Below are positions 1-9,980 of a stretch of 64,000 nucleotides of DNA, piece after piece (position 1 is the stretch's first letter; the number at the start of each line of letters is the position of its first letter). Source of the stretch: Stutzerimonas stutzeri. GTDB lineage: Bacteria > Pseudomonadota > Gammaproteobacteria > Pseudomonadales > Pseudomonadaceae. A model generated the notes under the pieces. The model ran no database searches. It saw only the letters and a list, made by a program, of their open reading frames with translations, and was not told the DNA's origin. The position numbers and the translations under genes are program-made. Where the stretch lies: positions 334,163 through 398,162 of the forward strand of contig DDKB01000017.1 of NCBI GenBank assembly GCA_002339675.1, given 5' to 3'.

Positions 1-1152
1 GTAGAGCTTGACCCCGCGGTACAGCGCATCCACATCGTCATCCAGGCGGCGGATTTCATCGCCCGGCTCGGCACGGTCTTCGCGAAGGGCCTCGAGCAGG
101 CGCGCCAGCATGGTTTCGACCAGATCGCCGATGCGCAGGGTTTCGCGCACCGCATTGGCCAGCGCCAAGGTGGGCGTATCGAGCGCGGCGGGATCCAGAT
201 GACGGGGCTGTGCGATGCCGTTGTCGATCAGCCGGTCGGGCATCAGGCGCTCGCAAAGCTGCGCCATGAGCCCGACGCTGGGTAACAGCAGCAGGCAGCG
301 CAGCGAGTTGTAGGCCAGGTGAAAGGCAATGACCTCGGTCTGCGCGCTGTAGTCGAGGGTCGTCAGCCAGTCCACCAGCAGCGGCAGGAAGGGCAGCGCC
401 AGGAGGCCTGCGAGCTTGTAGAGCAGGTTGCCGAGCGCTACCCGCCGAGCCGGAACCGGCTGCGGCGCAGCGTTGAGCCAGGCCAATACGCCGCTGCCGA
501 CGTTGGCGCCGATCACCACGCCGAGGGCCACCGGCAAGCCGATCAGTCCCGCACTGGCCAGTGTCGCCGTGAGCAGCACGGCCGCCAGGCTCGAATAGGT
601 GAGTACGGCGAAGGCCGCACCGACCACCACAGCCAGCAGGGTGTCGCCAGCCAGTGACGAGAACAGCACGCGCATACCGCGCGCCTCGGTGATCGGCGTG
701 GCGGCCAGCACGATCAGCTGCAGCGCGAGAATGATCAGGCCGAGCCCGATCAGCACGCGTCCCAGCTGACCGGCGCGGGTCTGCTTGCGCGACAGAAACA
801 GGCAGACGCCGAGCAGCGTGAACAGCGGCGACAGCCAGGACAGATCGAGGGTCAGCACGCGCGCCATCAGCGCCGTGCCGACGTCTGCGCCAAGCATGAT
901 CGCCAGGGCCGTCGGCAACGCCATCAGGCCTTGAGCGACAAAGGAGAGGGCCAGCAGCGCGGTAGCGTTACTGCTCTGCACCAGCGCCGTAACGCCGATC
1001 CCGGCGCTGAAGGCCAGCGGCGCGTTGGCCATGCTGTGGCCAAGCAGCCGCCGCAGGTGCGAGCCATAGACCCGCATGATCCCGGTGCGCACGATATGCG
1101 TGCCCCAGACCAGCAGTGCGATGGACGACAGCAGGTGCAACAGCGTCAGCAT
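1..1152 (-). CDS. Na+/phosphate cotransporter, NptA/PNaS family with PhoU-like tail (3' end outside window)
   Basis: Inner-membrane sodium-coupled phosphate transporter. The 384 visible residues open with hydrophobic helices and the family's signature QSSNAT (residues 59-64, a variant of QSSSAT). A degenerate second repeat (TYSSLA) follows about 140 residues later, as expected for the inverted-repeat fold of PF02690. After the membrane part the chain becomes charged and helical (around LVETMLARLLEALRE), the start of a PhoU-like cytoplasmic domain. The ATG at 1152 is the first in frame before the hydrophobic segment. The C-terminus lies beyond base 1. I see no Pho box upstream, so membership of the Pho regulon is not supported. 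The family call is firm; the transported ion is inferred. Confidence 0.88.
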   Translation of the reverse strand, partial: MLTLLHLLSSIALLVWGTHIVRTGIMRVYGSHLRRLLGHSMANAPLAFSAGIGVTALVQSSNATALLALSFVAQGLMALPTALAIMLGADVGTALMARVLTLDLSWLSPLFTLLGVCLFLSRKQTRAGQLGRVLIGLGLIILALQLIVLAATPITEARGMRVLFSSLAGDTLLAVVVGAAFAVLTYSSLAAVLLTATLASAGLIGLPVALGVVIGANVGSGVLAWLNAAPQPVPARRVALGNLLYKLAGLLALPFLPLLVDWLTTLDYSAQTEVIAFHLAYNSLRCLLLLPSVGLMAQLCERLMPDRLIDNGIAQPRHLDPAALDTPTLALANAVRETLRIGDLVETMLARLLEALREDRAEPGDEIRRLDDDVDALYRGVKLY

Positions 1153-1299
1153 CAGGCACGGTCTCCGCCCGCTCGTTCGACGGCCACTTGCCTCCGCGCA
1201 GCAAGCGGCAGAGGAACGTGGAGTGTGAACGGTTGACCATGGCCGGTGACCGGATGTTCACGAAAGCGTAACGAGCGGGTCGCTGTTGCGCCTTCGGGA

Positions 1300-2190
1300 T
1301 CAGCTGGGTGTGTAGTAGCCGACTCCAAGCAGCACGTCGCCGACGCGCCGGATCAGGGTGTGCTTCTTTTCCACTGCATTGGTGGCCGGGTTGCGCCAGA
1401 CGTATTCGACCGTTCCGGCGCCCTTGTCCTTCGCCAGGTCGATCATCTGCTGGAACAGCGGCGTGCCGGCGGCATCGGTAATTTTTCGGACATCGACGCC
1501 AACCAGATTCGGTGAGGCGCCACTGGCGCGGTACTGACCATCCTCCAGGCCAATGACGAAGACGTATTCGTCGCCCATGATGAAGCCACCCTGCGGGTCA
1601 TTGAACGCTTGGTAGGCGGCCTCGTCGCCAGAGCGCTTGATCAGCGCCACGGCCTTGTCCAGCATCTTCTGCGCCTGTTCGGCGGTTGAGCGAGGGATGT
1701 AATAGCCGACCGCGAGGATGTAATCACCGACCTGGCGATACAGGCTCGTCTTGTTTTCTACCTTGTTGTCGACCGGGTTGAGCCAGTGGTATTCCACCTG
1801 ACCGCTGTCGGCTTTCTTCGCGCCTTCGACGATGTTGCGGATAAACGGCGTGCCGGCGGCATCTTTCAGGTCCATTACGTTCAGACCGACCAGTGCGCGC
1901 GACGCCCCGTTACTGGCGACCATGGTGCCCTTGCGGTCCAGCACGAAGAGGTAGTGCTGGCCGTCGACGAACCCGCCTTCGGGGTCCTTGAACCCAGCCA
2001 GCGCCTGTTCCGGCCCCTTGGCCTGCAAATAAATCGCCGCGCGGTCGAGCAGTGCGCTGGCCTGGCGTACATGGCTGCGCTCCACCGAGCCCTTGGTCGG
2101 CTTGCCATCGGTGGCGGCGAAGGCGAGCGGGCTGCCGCTGAGGGCGGCTCCGAGGGTGAGGATCAGCAGGTTCCGGTTGTTCAGTTTCAT
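1300..2190 (-). CDS. Secreted protein with two tandem Cache domains
   Basis: A 296-residue exported protein. A Sec signal peptide (residues 1-25, ending LAFAA) is followed by two homologous single-Cache modules at about 40-165 and 170-296. The repeats align clearly: both contain a helix, then F-x-D-P-x-GGF, then Y-x-FV, then a short VGYY ending (VGYYIPR and VGYYTPS). Cache domains bind small ligands in the periplasm, usually as the sensor part of kinases or chemoreceptors. Here there is no transmembrane segment or signalling output, so the protein stands alone and may be a soluble binding partner. A candidate ANR box lies about 90 bp upstream. Ligand and partner are unknown. Confidence 0.85.
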   Translation of the reverse strand: MKLNNRNLLILTLGAALSGSPLAFAATDGKPTKGSVERSHVRQASALLDRAAIYLQAKGPEQALAGFKDPEGGFVDGQHYLFVLDRKGTMVASNGASRALVGLNVMDLKDAAGTPFIRNIVEGAKKADSGQVEYHWLNPVDNKVENKTSLYRQVGDYILAVGYYIPRSTAEQAQKMLDKAVALIKRSGDEAAYQAFNDPQGGFIMGDEYVFVIGLEDGQYRASGASPNLVGVDVRKITDAAGTPLFQQMIDLAKDKGAGTVEYVWRNPATNAVEKKHTLIRRVGDVLLGVGYYTPS

Positions 2191-2277
2191 CGATTGCTCC
2201 TAGCCTGAGGCAGGCGACAGGCTGCAGACGTGCTTGGGGACTGCCTGTCATGCAATATCCTATGCGCCATGGGGGTA

Positions 2278-2291
2278 TTGATATTGATCAC
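2278..2291. promoter_or_regulatory. Candidate ANR/FNR box
   Basis: TTGATATTGATCAC matches the ANR/FNR consensus TTGAT-N4-ATCAA at nine of ten fixed positions. It lies between the divergent double-Cache gene (start 2190) and recC (start 2412). The distance fits an activator site for the Cache gene better than for recC. Oxygen-responsive control is inference from the motif alone. Confidence 0.42.
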
Positions 2292-2411
2292 AAGGACCGT
2301 TGGGGTCCTGCGAAAGGAGTAGAAAACGCCGCGTGCCGGCCAGGCCGGCAGGCTCCGCGCGCCGACCCGAACTTGCTACCCTTGCCCGCTGACCCAACCG
2401 AAGCCGCCCCG

Positions 2412-5400
2412 ATGCTCAGCCTCTATCACGCTCCTGACCTTGAAACCCTCGGTGAACTGGCCACGCGCCTGCTCGCCCAGCCGCTAGCCGACCCCTTTGC
2501 CCCGGCGCTGGTGGTGACGCCGAGCCAGGGCATGGGCCGCTGGCTGACGCTGGAGCTGGCGCGCAAGCAAGGCATCGCCATGCAGCTGGAGATTCAGCTG
2601 CCGGCCAAGTTCGTCTGGGACCTGAGCCGCACCGTACTGGGCAGCCTGCCGGAGCAATCGGCGTTCTCGCCGACAACCCTGACCTGGCGCCTCTATGGCT
2701 GGCTGTGCGAGCCAACCAATCTCGAGCTGGCGCCGCGCCTGGCGCAGTACCTCAAGGGTGGCGATGAGCGCCGACGATTGTCGCTGGCGGCCAAGATCGC
2801 CGATGTGTTCGACCAGTATTTGCTCTATCGCGACGACTGGCTGGCCGCCTGGGAGCGTGGCGAAACCCTCGATCTCGGCCCTGATGAAGCCTGGCAGGCG
2901 CTGCTCTGGCGCGAGCTGACCAAGGACGGCCATCCGCACCGCGCAAGGCTGCTCGGCGATCTGTTGCAACGCCTCTACAGTGACGAACCCTTGCCCGGTC
3001 TGCCCGAGCGCCTGCTGGTGTTTGGCATCAGCAGCCTGCCGCCGCACCACCTGCGCGTGCTCGACGGCCTGGCGCGGCATGTCGACGTGGTCGTCTGTGC
3101 GCTCAACCCGAGCCGCGAGGCCTGGGGCGAGATCCGTGATATCCGCGAGTTGGCACGCCAGCCCGAGAGCGGCGCTGATGATTGGTATCTCGATGTCGGC
3201 CATCCGCTGCTGGCCAGTCTCGGCAAGCAGGGCCGGGACTTCTTCGATTCCTTGTTCAGCCTGACCGCCAGCGAAGGCAGCCAGGATTTCGGCCTCTATT
3301 CCGAAGACGAAGACCTGCGTGACGACAGCCTGCTGCACGCGCTGCAGAACGACATCCTGCGCCTGCGCACCCGGCAGCCCGATGAGCGCATCACCTTGGC
3401 CGAGGACGACCGTTCGCTGGAAGTGCATATCGCCCATTCGCCGCTGCGTGAGGTGGAGATCCTGCATGACCAGCTCCTGGCGCGGTTCGCCGCCGACCCC
3501 GAGCTGAGCCCGGATCAGGTGGTGGTGCTGACCCCGGATATCGAGCGCTACGCGCCCTTCATCGAAGCCGTCTTCGCCCCGCGCGAGGGCAGCCCGCGGA
3601 TTCCCTACAGCCTCGCCGACCGCAGCCTGCGCGCCGAAATGCCGTTGATCGAAGCATTTCTCGAATTGCTGATGCTGGCGCAGAGCCGTTTCACCGCCGA
3701 GGAAATCCTCGCCTGGCTGGAGCAGCCGGCCATCGCCCGACGCGCCGGCATCGAAAGCGAAGACCTGCCGCTACTGCGCGACTGGTTGCGCGACGCCGGC
3801 GTGCGCTGGGGCCGTGACGGCAGCCAGCGGGCCCGCCTGGGGCTGCCGGACGAATCGGCCTTTACCTGGCGCCAGGGGCTGGACCGCCTGCTGCTGGGCT
3901 TTGCCGCGCCGCCGCAGCTGGCCGGCGACCGTGCGCCCTTGCTTGGCGAACACTGGCCACTGGATGCGCTGGAAGGCGCGCGCGGGCAGTTGCTCGGCCG
4001 CCTGGTGGAGTTTGTCGAGCGCCTCGGCAACCTCGCCGATCAGCTGGCGCGACCACGGCCGTTGGCCGAATGGGCCGATGATCTGCAGGTGCTGATCGAC
4101 ACCCTGTTCGACGAGCGCGAAGCCGGCGACACGTTGCTCTTGTTGTCTCAGGCCTGCGCGGCGTTGCGCGAACAGGCCGTGGCGGCCGGCCTGACGCGGC
4201 CCATCGACCTGGAACTGGTGCACCAGCAGCTCAGCGCCGCGCTGCAGCAGGGCGGTGGCGCCTCGGGCTTTCTGACCGGCGCGGTGACCTTCTGCACCAT
4301 GGTGCCGATGCGCAGCCTGCCGTTCCGCGTGGTCTGTCTGCTGGGCCTGGACGATGGCGCCTTTCCGCGGCGCACCCCGCCGTCGGGCTTCGACCTGATC
4401 GGCCGCCACCCGCGCCGTGGCGACCGGGCGCGGCGCCTGGACGACCGCTATCTGCTGCTGGAAACCCTGCTGTCGGCGCGCGAGGCGCTGTACCTGTCCT
4501 ATGTCGGCCGCGACCCGCGCGACAACGCCGTGCTGCCGCCTTCGGTGCTGCTCAGTGAGGTACTCGAAGCCGTCGACATGACCGCCACGCTGCCGCCTGC
4601 TGATCCGGTATCCGGGAGCGCCGACGAGCCCGCGCCCAAGACGGTCAGCCAGAAGATCCTTGTCGCCCACCCGTTGCAGCCGTTTTCGCCACGCAATTTC
4701 CGCGATGCGCCTTGCGCCGGCTTCTCGCTGCCCTGGTTTCGCGCCGCCGGGCGCCTCGCCGAGCCGCCGCAGACCCAGCCGCAGCCGTTCGCCAGCCTGC
4801 TTGCCGAGCCGGACGAGGCCTGGCTGACCGTCGAGCCGTCGCAGCTGTTGCAGTGCTTCCGTCATCCGGCGCGCTTCCTGCTCGAGCAGCGTCTCGGTCT
4901 GCGCCTGGCCGACGACCAGGAATCGCTCGCCAGCGACGAACCGTTCGACCTGGAAATGCCGGCCTGGAACGGCCTGCGCCGCCTGTCGCTGCAAGCGATG
5001 GAGCACGGCTGGAGCGATGACGACGAGCGGCGCATGGCCTGCGCTGCCGGTTGGCTGCCCACCGGCGAACTGGGCCAGGCGCTGTGGGGCAAGCTGCGCG
5101 GGCCGGTGCGTGCCTTCGCGCCGCGCCTGTTCGAACTGCGCCCGGACGCCGTGCCCGAGCCGTTGCCGGTAGACATCACCCTGGCTGGTATCCGTGTGCA
5201 TGGCTGGCTCGACGGCGTAACGCCGGCCGGCTTGTTCGGCTGGAAGCTCGGCAAGCTGGGCGAGTGGGATCTGCCACCGTTCTGGCTGCGCCATTTGCTG
5301 CTCAACCTGTCCGCCACGCCCGGTATCGAACGCAACAGCCTGATGCTGTCGCCCGCGGGCGATTGGCAGCTGGGCCCGCTGGCCAATGCCGCCGAGCTGC

Positions 5401-5723
5401 TCGAACCCTGGCTCGCGGCCTATCGCTGCGCCATCCGCGAGCCGCTGCCGCTGCTGCCGCGCAGCAGCCACGCTTTTGCCAAGGGCTACCGCAAACCGGC
5501 GCGCGGCAGCGAACCCATCGAGACGGCCCGCAAGCGGGCGCGGGAGGCCTGGGTAGGGGCTGAGTTCAGCCCCATCGCTGCCGAGTCGGAGGATCCCTGG
5601 AATGCCTTGGCCTTCCGCGACCGTGATCCGCTGGATGAGCGGTTCGAGACCCTGGCCGAACAGCTGATCGGGCCGGCGCTGGATGCATTGGCGAATGGAG
5701 AGGAGCAGAGCGATGACGTCTGA
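2412..5723 (+). CDS. recC: Exodeoxyribonuclease V gamma subunit RecC
   Basis: RecC is the Chi-recognition and scaffold subunit of RecBCD, which processes double-strand DNA ends. The product has 1103 residues, close to family size. It begins MLSLYHAPDLETL and continues with PSQGMGRWL, the inactive helicase-like N-terminal half. Later segments such as LGLDDGAFPRR and the C-terminal degenerate nuclease fold are typical of RecC. The frame is open back to 2250, but the ATG at 2412 begins the recognisable RecC N-terminus, so I chose it. recB and recD follow on the same strand. The recC-recB junction is unusually long because of a repeat element, so co-transcription is uncertain. Confidence 0.95.
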   Translation: MLSLYHAPDLETLGELATRLLAQPLADPFAPALVVTPSQGMGRWLTLELARKQGIAMQLEIQLPAKFVWDLSRTVLGSLPEQSAFSPTTLTWRLYGWLCEPTNLELAPRLAQYLKGGDERRRLSLAAKIADVFDQYLLYRDDWLAAWERGETLDLGPDEAWQALLWRELTKDGHPHRARLLGDLLQRLYSDEPLPGLPERLLVFGISSLPPHHLRVLDGLARHVDVVVCALNPSREAWGEIRDIRELARQPESGADDWYLDVGHPLLASLGKQGRDFFDSLFSLTASEGSQDFGLYSEDEDLRDDSLLHALQNDILRLRTRQPDERITLAEDDRSLEVHIAHSPLREVEILHDQLLARFAADPELSPDQVVVLTPDIERYAPFIEAVFAPREGSPRIPYSLADRSLRAEMPLIEAFLELLMLAQSRFTAEEILAWLEQPAIARRAGIESEDLPLLRDWLRDAGVRWGRDGSQRARLGLPDESAFTWRQGLDRLLLGFAAPPQLAGDRAPLLGEHWPLDALEGARGQLLGRLVEFVERLGNLADQLARPRPLAEWADDLQVLIDTLFDEREAGDTLLLLSQACAALREQAVAAGLTRPIDLELVHQQLSAALQQGGGASGFLTGAVTFCTMVPMRSLPFRVVCLLGLDDGAFPRRTPPSGFDLIGRHPRRGDRARRLDDRYLLLETLLSAREALYLSYVGRDPRDNAVLPPSVLLSEVLEAVDMTATLPPADPVSGSADEPAPKTVSQKILVAHPLQPFSPRNFRDAPCAGFSLPWFRAAGRLAEPPQTQPQPFASLLAEPDEAWLTVEPSQLLQCFRHPARFLLEQRLGLRLADDQESLASDEPFDLEMPAWNGLRRLSLQAMEHGWSDDDERRMACAAGWLPTGELGQALWGKLRGPVRAFAPRLFELRPDAVPEPLPVDITLAGIRVHGWLDGVTPAGLFGWKLGKLGEWDLPPFWLRHLLLNLSATPGIERNSLMLSPAGDWQLGPLANAAELLEPWLAAYRCAIREPLPLLPRSSHAFAKGYRKPARGSEPIETARKRAREAWVGAEFSPIAAESEDPWNALAFRDRDPLDERFETLAEQLIGPALDALANGEEQSDDV

Positions 5724-5763
5724 AGCATTGTGTCTCCACTTGCTGCCGTGCCTGTTCGGCGGT

Positions 5764-6309
5764 CAGGGTTTCGCCCCTGACGGGCGAGTCACTTTCTCTT
5801 TGCTTGTGCAAAGAGAAAGTAACCAAAGAGAAAGCACACCCCGCATCCGGCCCCGGCTGCGCCGGGGTTCCCTCGCTCCATCCCTGCTTCGGCGGCACGC
5901 AGCCAAGGGCCATCCCTGGCCCATCACTGCTCTCGCGGCATCCATGCCGCTCAACCGCCTGCGCAGCGATTCCACTCGGCCTCCTGAGGGGCCCCGGTCC
6001 GCGGCGCCAGCTTATTTCGGTATCCGTGTCTCCGGTGTTGGCATCACCCGCACGCACTGTCAGGCCCCGCATGAATCCCCTTCAGGAGGCCGAGCGCAGG
6101 CGTTGTGTAGGGGGACGCGAGGCATGGATGCCGAGCGAGGAATGACGGGGCAGGGACGCCCCGTCATGACGTGCCCCCGGAGCAGCGCCGGAGCGAGGGA
6201 AGTCTGGCCGCGCAGCGGCCAGACCCGGATGTTGGGGCGCGCTTTCTTTTGCTTACTTTTCTTTGCGCGGGCAAAGAAAAGTAAGGCGCCCAGCGGGGCG
6301 CAACCCGAG
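5764..6309. repeat. ~0.55 kb near-palindromic MITE-like repeat between recC and recB
   Basis: This fills most of the 633-bp gap between recC and recB. Each end carries a perfect hairpin: 5791-5820 (13-bp arms ACTTTCTCTTTGC) and 6253-6284 (14-bp arms TTACTTTTCTTTGC). Reading inward, the two halves are long imperfect inverted repeats. Both contain AAAGAAAGC-type, CATCCGG, TTCCCTCGCTCC and GCATCCATGC blocks, and near the centre CTCGGCCTCCTGA appears in opposite orientations. The open frames across it (for example a 225-codon plus-strand frame) overlap on all strands and resemble no protein, so I treat them as non-coding. No transposase is present. The exact edges are estimates, since similarity fades beyond the hairpins. 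Confidence 0.82.
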
Positions 6310-6356
6310 GGTGCGGCCAGCACTGCAAAGTCGGCTTTGGCTCGGAGGGTCATGCC

Positions 6357-9300
6357 ATGAAACTCGACCTGCTCGATTCCCCCTTCGATGGCCGCTCGCT
6401 GATCGAGGCCAGCGCCGGCACCGGAAAAACCTGGACGCTGACGGCGCTTTACGCCCGTTTGCTGCTGGAGCGACAGTTGTCGGTGGGGCAGATCCTCGTG
6501 GTGACCTACACCACCGCCGCCACCGCCGAGCTGCGCGAGCGCATCCGTGCACGGCTGGCCGACCTATTGGCGGTCTATGACGGCACACCCAGCGATGACG
6601 ACTTCCTCAATCGGCTGCATGCGCGCTACCCGGACGAAGCCTCGCGGCGGCGCCTGTTGCTGGCCGTGCACGGCTTCGACGAGGCGGCGATCTTCACCAT
6701 CCATGGCTTCTGCCAGCGCGCGTTGCAGGACGCGGCGTTCGAAGCCGGTGGCGATTTCGACAGCGAGCTGACCGCCGACGACCGCGAGATCATCGATGCG
6801 CTGCTCGCCGACGCCTGGCGCAGCGAGCTGGCCGACGCTGATCCGGCCTGGGCGCGCTTCCTGGCCAAGAGTCGGATCACACCGCAGTGGTTACGCCAGC
6901 GGCTGCGCAGCCATCTGGGCAAGCCCTATCTGCGGGTCGAACCCCAGGGCGCACCGGTCGCCGCTAATTTGCACCCGGTGGAGGCTGCCTGGCAGCGCGC
7001 GGCCGAGTTGTGGAAGCAGGCCGGCACCGCCTGGGTCGCCGAACTGCTGGCCCATGGCGGCCTGAGCCAGAGCACCCACAAGAGCATCAAGTTTGCCCCC
7101 TGGCAGGCGGAGCTGGACGCCTATTTCGCCGACCCGGCGGTGATGTTCGACCTGCCCGAGGGGGCCGCGAAATTCGGTGTCCGTGCGCTGAGCAAGGCCT
7201 GCAAGAAGGGGAATGACGCGCCCGTGTGTGAGCTGGCCCATGCACTGGACGCGCTGGCCGATCAGGTTGCCGAGGCGTTGCCAGCGGGCAAGCAGCGACT
7301 GATCGCGCTACAGGTCGCGCTACTGGAGCGGCTCAACCGTGAGCTGCCCGAGCGCAAGGCGGCGCAGCGGCTGCTGGCCTTCGATGATTTGCTCAACCGT
7401 CTGGATCAGGCGTTGCAAGGGCCGGTCGGCGAAGACCTGGCGGCCTCGCTGCGCGCCACCTATCCACTGGCGCTGATCGACGAATTCCAGGACACCGACC
7501 CGATCCAGTACGCCATCTTCAACCGCATTTATGCAGAGGCCAGCGAGGCGTCGCTGTGTTTCGTCGGCGATCCCAAGCAGGCGATCTATGCCTTTCGCGG
7601 TGCGGACCTGGCGACCTACATGACCGCCAAGCAACAGGCCGACCGCGAGCCCTTCAACCTGCCGACCAACTACCGCTCGACGCCCGCGCTGATCGCCGCC
7701 CTGAACCAGCTGTTCAAGCACCCTCAACCTTTTGCCCAACCGGATCTCCGCTATCCGGCCGTCGGCGCGGCCGACAAGCCGCGCGCCACGCTGCGTCTGG
7801 TGGAAGAGGGCGAGGCGGCGCCGCTGTCGCTGGTCTGGCTCGGCGACGATCCGCTGGGCAAGGGCGAGGCCGCAGGACTGGCGGCGAGCGACACCGCACG
7901 ACGCATCGCCCTGCAGCTGGCGGCTGCCGCCGAAGGCCGGGCAGGCTTCGACAAGGACGGCCGCTTCACCCCGCTCAAGGGCGGCGATATCGCCGTGCTG
8001 GTGGCCAACCATCGGCAGGCCGGGATGATTGCCGATGAGCTGGCCGCCCGCGGCGTGCCCAGCGTACGGCGTGGGCGCGACAGCGTCTGGCGCAGCGAGG
8101 AGGCCGGTGAGCTGGCCGCGGTGCTGGCCGCCTATGCCGAGCCCGGTCGCGAAGGCTTGCTGCGCTATGCCCTTGCCACCCGATTGTTGGGCCGCAGCGC
8201 CGCCGATCTGGCCCGCTGCCAGGACGATCAGCAGCAGTGGGATGCCGAGCGCGAAGCCGCCGAGCGCTATCACCAGCTCTGGCAGCAGCAGGGTTTCATG
8301 CGCGTGTTCCGTGCCTGGCTCGATGAGCAGGCGGTGGCCGAACGGCTGCTGGCGCGGGTCGATGGCGAGCGGCGGCTGACCAACCTCCTGCACCTGGGTG
8401 AGCTGCTCCAGGCCGAAAGCCTGTTGCGCCCCGGACTGGAGCCGCTGCTCGCCTGGTTCAACGCGCAACGCGGCAGCGAAGGCGCGGGAGAGGAAGCCCT
8501 GCTGCGCCTGGAAAGCGATGCCGAGCGGGTGCAGATCGTCACCATCCACACCAGCAAGGGCCTGGAATACCCGTTGGTGTTCTGCCCGTTCCTGTGGGAC
8601 GGCAAGCTGCTCGGCAAAAACCGCGACAGCGCTCGCTGCCACGGCGCTGATGGCCAGCCGCTGCTGGATCTTGGCAGTGATGAATTGGAGGACAACCTCG
8701 ACCGCGCTCGCGAGGAAGTCTTTGCCGAACAGCTGCGACTGGCCTACGTCGCGCTGACCCGCGCCCGTGACAGGCTTTGGCTGCATTGGGGGCCGGTGTG
8801 CCTGTGCAAGCCGAAGAAGGACGGCACGCTCGCCGACGAAGGCCTGCACACCAGCGCTCTGGCCTGGCTGCTGCACGGCCGTGAATTGCCGGGTGAGCAT
8901 CCGCTGAGCGAACTGGGCAACCATCTGGCGGACCTCAACGGCGGCAGCCTGCGCCTGGCCATCGAGCGGCTGGTGCAAGGGAGCGAGGGTCATATGGCCT
9001 GCCTGCCGCTAGAGTCACGCGAGGCCAGCGCGCAGGGCCCCGGCCGGGCCATGCCACCGGAGCAGCTGTCACAACTCAATCGCAGCCTGCACAGTGCCTG
9101 GCGCATCGGCAGTTTTTCCGGCCTTGCCGCCGGCATGCACATGGAGGCGCCCGACCGCGACGCCCTGGCTATCCCCGATGCTGGCGAGCCGGGCAGTGGC
9201 TTCTTCGCCTTTCCCCGCGGTGCACGGGCCGGGACCTGCCTGCACGCGATCCTCGAAGATTGGGCGCGCGGCAAAGCGGCATTGCCTGATTTGGTCGAAC

Positions 9301-9905
9301 CTGCGCTGCAAGCCTACGGCCTGCCGCTGGAATGGAAGGTGATCGCCACCGAGCATCTGCAACGGGTGCTCGACACCGATCTGGACGACACCGGCCTGAC
9401 GCTCGCCGCGTTGCAATCGGCCCGACGCCTGCCGGAACTGGGCTTCACCTTTCCCGTACGGGATCTGGACGTGGCGCGGCTGCGCACGTTGCTGACTGAT
9501 CCGACCCATGGCCTCGCCGCCCCCTTGCGGGAGGCTGCGGCGCGGCTGGAATTCGACAGTCTCAAGGGCTTTCTCAAAGGCTTTATCGACCTGACCTTCG
9601 AGCACGACGGCCGCTGGTACATCGCCGACTACAAATCCAACTGGCTCGGCCCGGATGCCAGCTACTACGGTGGCGAGCGGCTGCTGCAGGCGCTGGCAGG
9701 CGAGCATTACTACCTGCAATACCTGATCTACCTGGTAGCGCTGCGCCGCTTCCTGCGTCAGCGCCTGGCCGATTTCCGCGACGAGCAGCTGGGGGGAGCC
9801 TTCTACCTGTTCCTGCGGGGCATGCCTAAAGCCGGTGTCTATTTCGCAAGGCCAAAAGACGCACTACTCGATGCGCTGGACCGGTTGTTTGAGGAGGGGC
9901 GGTGA
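6357..9905 (+). CDS. recB: Exodeoxyribonuclease V beta subunit RecB
   Basis: RecB supplies the 3'-5' helicase and the only nuclease of RecBCD. The 1182-residue product has a superfamily 1A helicase core: Walker A ASAGTGKTWTL (about residues 18-28), motif II DEFQDTDPIQ (about 378), and late helicase motifs around TIHTSKGLEYPLVFCPFLW and AYVALTRARDRLWLHW. The C-terminal nuclease domain is intact, with FIDLTFEHDGRWYIADYKSN containing the metal-binding Asp and the D-Y-K catalytic motif. Length is typical. The ATG at 6357 directly begins the MKLDLLDSPF N-terminus. recD follows after about 196 bp that contain a REP pair. Confidence 0.96.
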   Translation: MKLDLLDSPFDGRSLIEASAGTGKTWTLTALYARLLLERQLSVGQILVVTYTTAATAELRERIRARLADLLAVYDGTPSDDDFLNRLHARYPDEASRRRLLLAVHGFDEAAIFTIHGFCQRALQDAAFEAGGDFDSELTADDREIIDALLADAWRSELADADPAWARFLAKSRITPQWLRQRLRSHLGKPYLRVEPQGAPVAANLHPVEAAWQRAAELWKQAGTAWVAELLAHGGLSQSTHKSIKFAPWQAELDAYFADPAVMFDLPEGAAKFGVRALSKACKKGNDAPVCELAHALDALADQVAEALPAGKQRLIALQVALLERLNRELPERKAAQRLLAFDDLLNRLDQALQGPVGEDLAASLRATYPLALIDEFQDTDPIQYAIFNRIYAEASEASLCFVGDPKQAIYAFRGADLATYMTAKQQADREPFNLPTNYRSTPALIAALNQLFKHPQPFAQPDLRYPAVGAADKPRATLRLVEEGEAAPLSLVWLGDDPLGKGEAAGLAASDTARRIALQLAAAAEGRAGFDKDGRFTPLKGGDIAVLVANHRQAGMIADELAARGVPSVRRGRDSVWRSEEAGELAAVLAAYAEPGREGLLRYALATRLLGRSAADLARCQDDQQQWDAEREAAERYHQLWQQQGFMRVFRAWLDEQAVAERLLARVDGERRLTNLLHLGELLQAESLLRPGLEPLLAWFNAQRGSEGAGEEALLRLESDAERVQIVTIHTSKGLEYPLVFCPFLWDGKLLGKNRDSARCHGADGQPLLDLGSDELEDNLDRAREEVFAEQLRLAYVALTRARDRLWLHWGPVCLCKPKKDGTLADEGLHTSALAWLLHGRELPGEHPLSELGNHLADLNGGSLRLAIERLVQGSEGHMACLPLESREASAQGPGRAMPPEQLSQLNRSLHSAWRIGSFSGLAAGMHMEAPDRDALAIPDAGEPGSGFFAFPRGARAGTCLHAILEDWARGKAALPDLVEPALQAYGLPLEWKVIATEHLQRVLDTDLDDTGLTLAALQSARRLPELGFTFPVRDLDVARLRTLLTDPTHGLAAPLREAAARLEFDSLKGFLKGFIDLTFEHDGRWYIADYKSNWLGPDASYYGGERLLQALAGEHYYLQYLIYLVALRRFLRQRLADFRDEQLGGAFYLFLRGMPKAGVYFARPKDALLDALDRLFEEGR

Positions 9906-9980
9906 TGCGTGTGGGGTCTGTTGAAATCATCGGATTGCAGTTTGCGTCAGTCCACTCTGTTCATCCTGCTGAGCTTATCG

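Noticed and set aside
5683..6360. 225-codon frame between recC and recB
   Set aside because: Lies over the palindromic element, begins inside recC, and competing frames exist on every strand; best read as repeat DNA.
7320..8993. 557-codon open frame antisense to recB
   Set aside because: GC-rich shadow of recB with no recognisable motif or ribosome site.
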